In this document: positions 6,111 through 8,897 of the stretch, piece after piece
Numbering within the stretch: position 1 is the stretch's first letter
How the letters are laid out: each line of letters starts with the position of its first letter
Assembly: GCA_964405665.1 (NCBI GenBank)
Contig: CAYOOT010000095.1
Location: 1-8,897, forward strand
Reading direction: 5' to 3'
From: CAYOOT01 sp964405665
GTDB taxonomy: Bacteria; Bdellovibrionota_C; UBA2361; SZUA-149; CAZDWZ01
DNA: 8,897 nucleotides
The notes under the pieces: generated by a model
Seen by the model: only the letters and a program-made list of their open reading frames with translations
What the model was told of the DNA's origin: nothing
Database searches by the model: none
Position numbers and translations under genes: made by a program

Positions 6111-7106
6111 ATGAAAAAGTTTAAAAAATTATTTTTAGCTACAGTAATGACTCTAGGATTGTCCACATTATTCAACTCCGCTGCTTTTGCTGATGATTCT
6201 GTTTCTCCCTGGAAATATTGGATTGGTGGTGGTGCGATATTTATGGAGCATAAGGATGCCAATGAAGTTGGGCAACTTTATGAAGTTCGAGGGAGCTATG
6301 ACCACAACGATCGTTTTACTACTGAATTGGGCGTTCGTGGTGCACCTTTTTTAGAAGGAAATGATTATAATGCTCCTGATGAGCGCGAAGGAACTTATCA
6401 AGGTAGAAATTCTCCCGGAGAAAACTGGTTTGCTGGAATGGATTTAGTAGAACTTTATCATTTAAATGATGATCAAGCCAAAACTTGGGATCCTTTTGTT
6501 TCTATTATTGGCGGTCTGGATGTTTTAGGAAAACGCCGAGAAGGAAACAATTTTAATTTTTATGGTGGTCCTGGTTTAGGTACGGCTTATTGGTTTAATA
6601 AAGACTTTGCTTTAAGAGCTGACTATAATTTTTTAATGGTTGGAGATGGTTTAGCAGATGTAAATCATGAAGCAATGGTTTTTGCTTTCTACCGTTTTGG
6701 CGGCGATGAAACCGCTACTAGTGGAGAACAAAATGCTGGTGATGCAACAGAAAATTTAGGTGCAACTACTACTAGCGGATTGTCACCAGTATATTTTGAT
6801 TTTGATAAATCAGTGATTAAACCTGATGCTCAAAAGACACTGCAAGACAATGCTGCTTGGATGAAAAGTAATGCTAGTTCAAAAGTTTCTTTGGAAGGAC
6901 ATTGTGATGAAAGAGGAACAAATGAATATAACATGGCTTTAGGTGCACGTCGTGCTAAAGCTGCTTATGATTATTTGAGAACACTTGGTGTTGATAAAGA
7001 CCAAATGAACACAAATTCTTTTGGTGAAGAATTTCCTGCGGATCCAGGACATAATGAAGAAGCCTGGAGAAAAAACAGAAGAGTGGAATCTGTAGTTCAA
7101 CATTAG
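6111..7106 (+). CDS. OmpA-family outer-membrane beta-barrel protein with Pal-like peptidoglycan-binding domain
   Basis: The start is the ATG at 6111, with TTAGGAG at 6096-6102 eight bases upstream; the frame is open back to a GTG at 6081, but that would bury the signal peptide. The 331-residue precursor has a Sec signal peptide cut after AFA (residue 27). Residues 31-198 alternate polar and aromatic strands (KYWIGGGA, FNFYGGPG, AMVFAFYRF) as in an eight-stranded barrel. A Gly/Thr/Ala linker (199-224) leads to an OmpA C-terminal domain (225-331) with VYFDFDKSVIKPDA, GHCDERGTNEYN and ALGARRAKAAYDYL. Asp266 and Arg281 are spaced like the peptidoglycan-binding Asp/Arg pair of E. coli OmpA (271/286), while the core wording is closer to Pal. 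There is no lipobox, so the barrel is the anchor. It probably links the outer membrane to the cell wall. A strong terminator follows. Confidence 0.93.
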   Translation: MKKFKKLFLATVMTLGLSTLFNSAAFADDSVSPWKYWIGGGAIFMEHKDANEVGQLYEVRGSYDHNDRFTTELGVRGAPFLEGNDYNAPDEREGTYQGRNSPGENWFAGMDLVELYHLNDDQAKTWDPFVSIIGGLDVLGKRREGNNFNFYGGPGLGTAYWFNKDFALRADYNFLMVGDGLADVNHEAMVFAFYRFGGDETATSGEQNAGDATENLGATTTSGLSPVYFDFDKSVIKPDAQKTLQDNAAWMKSNASSKVSLEGHCDERGTNEYNMALGARRAKAAYDYLRTLGVDKDQMNTNSFGEEFPADPGHNEEAWRKNRRVESVVQH

Positions 7107-7129
7107 AACTTTAGAGAAACTCTAAGACT

Positions 7130-7171
7130 AAAAAAGGGTGGGGAAACGTAATGGTTTTCCCACCCTTTTTT
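7130..7171 (+). terminator. Strong intrinsic terminator after the OmpA-like gene
   Basis: AAAAAAGGGTGGG (7130-7142) pairs perfectly with CCCACCCTTTTTT (7159-7171). The stem continues through a G-T wobble (7143/7158) and AAAC/GTTT (7144-7147/7154-7157), about 18 bp in all, with loop GTAATG. The six Ts on the right and six As on the left mean it could work in either direction. A smaller TTAGAG-AAA-CTCTAA hairpin (7111-7125) precedes it just after the stop codon. Confidence 0.93.
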
Positions 7172-7197
7172 ATTTGTTTATTTGTCCAAATCTTTCA

Positions 7198-7270
7198 ATT
7201 CTCCCCTTTTTTGCACATTCGACTAAATTCTAGTACTATACTATCTGCAGTGTGCAAAAAAGGGGAGAAT
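7198..7270. repeat. Perfect 20-bp inverted repeat bracketing the Rrf2 promoter
   Basis: The left arm at 7198-7217 (starting ATTCTCCCC, ending TTGCACA) is the exact reverse complement of the right arm at 7251-7270 (starting TGTGCAAAAAAGG). The 33-bp spacer at 7218-7250 holds the probable promoter -10 and an IscR-like dyad. The right arm contains the GGGGAG Shine-Dalgarno (7262-7267) of the Rrf2 gene. A 20-bp exact match is far beyond chance. The arms are homopurine/homopyrimidine over most of their length. Confidence 0.95.
7211..7242 (+). promoter_or_regulatory. Probable promoter and Rrf2/IscR-like operator of the regulator gene
   Basis: CGACTAAATTCTAGTACTATAC at 7220-7241 contains ACTA-N5-TAGT and resembles IscR type 1 sites, whose core is GACTAAA...TAGTC. 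TACTAT (7234-7239) or TATACT (7237-7242) can serve as the -10, with TTGCAC (7211-7216) as a poor -35 at 17 or 20 bp. The operator would overlap the promoter, which fits the autorepression known for many Rrf2 proteins. The resemblance is from memory of the family consensus. Confidence 0.5.
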
Positions 7271-7274
7271 GTAC

Positions 7275-7757
7275 ATGAGAATCACTCAATGGGGAGAATA
7301 CGGTATACACATTACCTTTTATCTTGCCTGGCAAATGGCCGAGGGCCAAAAGGTTGTGGGTGCAGCAGATATTGCTCGAGCATTAAGACTTGATATTCAA
7401 TATGCTCAACAAATTTTACAAAAATTGCGTAAAGGCCAAATTGTAGAAAGTATAAGAGGGGCTCAAGGAGGATATAGTTTGTCCAGGGCAGCTTCCGATA
7501 TTACTTTGCATGATGTTTTGTTAGCTACGGAAGGAGAAACTTTTGAAATCATTTGTGATAGTAAACCTTTAAACTCCGATTGTAGTGCCCCTTTTAATAC
7601 CTGTAGCTTGAAACCAATCTGGAGAGATTTAAAGGAACATGTCGATAGTTTTTTTAGGAAATATACTATCGAAACATTACTACAAGTCTCTCTTGATAAA
7701 AACGCACCAGCTTTTATTGATAACCTAGTGCAAATTAAACAAGGAAAGACGGGTTAG
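7275..7757 (+). CDS. Rrf2 family transcriptional regulator with three cysteines
   Basis: The 160-residue protein has a winged helix-turn-helix at about 28-69. It covers GAADIARALRLDIQYAQQILQKL, the recognition region, and the wing SIRGAQGGYSL, an Rrf2 hallmark. MRITQWGEYGIHIT corresponds to the usual Rrf2 N-terminus. Cys94, Cys103 and Cys110 form CX8CX6C, in the place where IscR and NsrR carry their cluster ligands (CX5CX5C), so an Fe-S cluster, metal or redox-sensing centre is plausible. The ATG at 7275 is chosen because GGGGAG (7262-7267) is seven bases away; the ATG at 7269 is only one base away. Rrf2 proteins usually repress until their cluster or cysteines are modified. It lies between an inverted-repeat promoter region and a metal-efflux permease gene, which is its likely target along with itself. 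The ligand is not determined. Confidence 0.9.
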   Translation: MRITQWGEYGIHITFYLAWQMAEGQKVVGAADIARALRLDIQYAQQILQKLRKGQIVESIRGAQGGYSLSRAASDITLHDVLLATEGETFEIICDSKPLNSDCSAPFNTCSLKPIWRDLKEHVDSFFRKYTIETLLQVSLDKNAPAFIDNLVQIKQGKTG

Positions 7758-7783
7758 GATTTGCTTTTATATTAGATTAACTT

Positions 7784-7838
7784 AGTGGACTAAAGGGCAC
7801 GTTGCCCTTTAGTCCGCTTATTAATTATATTTTATTTT
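7784..7838 (+). terminator. 16-bp hairpin with AT-rich tail between regulator and permease
   Basis: AGTGGACTAAAGGGCA (7784-7799) pairs with TGCCCTTTAGTCCGCT (7803-7818) with one G-T wobble, around the loop CGT. The tail that follows is TTATTAATTATATTTTATTTT, T-rich but not a pure U-tract. It may terminate or attenuate transcription between the two genes, or be an extragenic palindrome. It ends 41 bp before the permease TTG. Its arms contain GACTAAA and TTTAGTC, which are also found in the proposed Rrf2 operator. Confidence 0.65.
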
Positions 7839-7859
7839 AACAGGGAAAGAGAAATTAAA

Positions 7860-8897
7860 TTGATAAAAGATTTCATAATTACCTGGCTCAAGGCTTCCTG
7901 GGAAGTACTCAGTATGGCCAGTCCTTGGCTGCTTTTTGGTTTTTTTCTTGCAGGTCTAATTAAAGTTTTTCTTCCGACAAGCTTTATTACCAAACATTTA
8001 AAAGAAAAGGGGATGAGGTCAGTTTTGAAAGCTTCTGCTATCGGAGTTCCACTGCCACTTTGTTCCTGTAGCGTGATTCCAGTAGCAGTATCATTGCGCA
8101 AGGCTGGTGCCAGTAGAGCTGCTGTCGGGAGTTTCTTGGTGAGCACTCCGGAAATTGGTGTAGACTCTTTTATCTTAAGTTATGCAATGCTGGGTCAAGC
8201 TATGGCCTTGATGAGAATGATAGCTGCTTTTTTTTCGGCATTTCTTGTGGGTTTGTTAATCGATTTATTTGCTAATGTGCCCGTAGTAGATGCTGATCAA
8301 GGTGATGAAACATGTGCTCATGATAAAAAAAGATCTTGCTGTGAAAAAGAAGAAAATCAATCATCTAGTAAACCAAAACCTTTTGCTAATTCTTTGTGCT
8401 ATGCTTTTGTGGATTTAGTCGATGATATCGCCATTTCTTTAATTGTAGGATTTTTGGCAGCAGGACTAATTAGTATTTTAATTCCTAATGATTATAATTT
8501 AGGAACTAACCTTAGTTTTTTTCAACAATTGATCATTATTTTACTAATTTCCATTCCCTTATATGTTTGTGCCTCTTCCTCAACGCCAATTGCCGCGATG
8601 CTCTTAGTTAAAGGAATGAGCGCCGGAGTAGTTTTGGTTTTTTTGCTGGTGGGACCGGCAACAAATTTGGCAACAGTCCTGGTGGTAATCAAAGAACTTG
8701 GTAAGAAAGCTTTTTGTTTTTATATTTTTGGAATTAGTTTTGTTGCTATAGTTTTTGCGATTTTAATTGATAAATTTCTAGTTGTAGATTTAAGTAACTT
8801 AAGCAGTATTGCAAACATGGAACATCATCATGAAACTTTTTCTACGCTATTTTCTTACTTAATGGCTTTTCTTCTTTTGCAAGCGGTTGTTTCGCAG
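7860..8897 (+). CDS. SO_0444/ArsP-type heavy-metal (Cu/Zn) efflux permease, 3' end outside window
   Basis: A single frame runs unbroken from TTG 7860 for 346 codons to the window edge. It has the marks of the DUF318/ArsP superfamily SO_0444 permeases: GVPLPLCSCSVIPVA (Cys68, Cys70), STPEIGVDS (95-103), and in the second half CASSSTPIAAMLL (237-249) and LLVGPATNLAT (262-272). Two repeated membrane halves are joined by a hydrophilic loop with Cys152, His154, Cys160 and Cys161, likely to bind metal. A late HHH (322-324) is a further candidate ligand. Such proteins are placed as exporters of copper, zinc or similar ions across the inner membrane. The TTG gives the family's normal N-terminus (WLKASWEVLSMASPWLLFGF); no in-frame ATG exists between it and the hairpin, and GGGAAAGAGAAA supplies a loose ribosome binding site. 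The metal is not determined. Confidence 0.9.
   Translation, partial: MIKDFIITWLKASWEVLSMASPWLLFGFFLAGLIKVFLPTSFITKHLKEKGMRSVLKASAIGVPLPLCSCSVIPVAVSLRKAGASRAAVGSFLVSTPEIGVDSFILSYAMLGQAMALMRMIAAFFSAFLVGLLIDLFANVPVVDADQGDETCAHDKKRSCCEKEENQSSSKPKPFANSLCYAFVDLVDDIAISLIVGFLAAGLISILIPNDYNLGTNLSFFQQLIIILLISIPLYVCASSSTPIAAMLLVKGMSAGVVLVFLLVGPATNLATVLVVIKELGKKAFCFYIFGISFVAIVFAILIDKFLVVDLSNLSSIANMEHHHETFSTLFSYLMAFLLLQAVVSQ

Noticed and set aside
7151..7393. Plus-strand 80-codon frame through the terminator and the start of the Rrf2 gene
   Set aside because: It starts inside the terminator hairpin and reads through the inverted repeat; the translation is not protein-like and overlaps the Rrf2 gene.
7832..8146. 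Minus-strand 104-codon frame
   Set aside because: It lies opposite the start of the permease, whose conserved motifs are unmistakable on the plus strand.

Overview
The window is AT-rich DNA (roughly one third GC by eye) from a diderm bacterium. Evidence for an outer membrane is an OmpA-type beta-barrel protein with a Pal-like peptidoglycan-binding domain, together with a probable lipoprotein and a Sec-exported protein. Extragenic palindromes, a degenerate repeat and a heptamer array resemble repeats I associate with environmental or uncultured lineages. I cannot assign a phylum from this sequence.

Layout. Bases 1-55 are the end of a TGATTTC tandem array. A minus-strand gene (57-1559) encodes a single-pass membrane protein with a C-terminal SH3-like domain. 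A 216-bp divergent spacer holds a GC-richer repeat remnant and a perfect TATAAT box, followed by a plus-strand CPBP-family intramembrane protease gene (1776-2393) whose start is ambiguous. Next come an exported protein of unknown function (2544-3281), a nested GTAGGGGCACCCAT palindrome (3298-3345), a probable lipoprotein distantly like DUF3352 (3425-5119), a 73-residue protein of unknown function (5266-5487) and a DUF5658-like three-helix membrane protein (5612-6004). A hairpin-rich leader precedes the OmpA-like gene (6111-7106), which ends at a strong intrinsic terminator (7130-7171).

The most interesting part is the right end. An Rrf2-family regulator with three cysteines (7275-7757) is preceded by a perfect 20-bp inverted repeat. 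Its arms bracket the presumed promoter and an IscR-like operator, and its downstream arm contains the regulator's ribosome binding site. After a 16-bp hairpin comes an SO_0444/ArsP-type heavy-metal efflux permease (7860 to the window end, open, TTG start). Its internal Cys/His-rich loop and conserved CSC motif point to Cu/Zn or similar metal export. The likely unit is a metal- or redox-responsive switch controlling an efflux pump. That role is inferred from family membership and adjacency.

All genes from 1776 onward are on the plus strand, but the spacing and the hairpins between them suggest several short transcription units and not one operon. I recognise no transposase, phage gene, CRISPR array, tRNA or rRNA.
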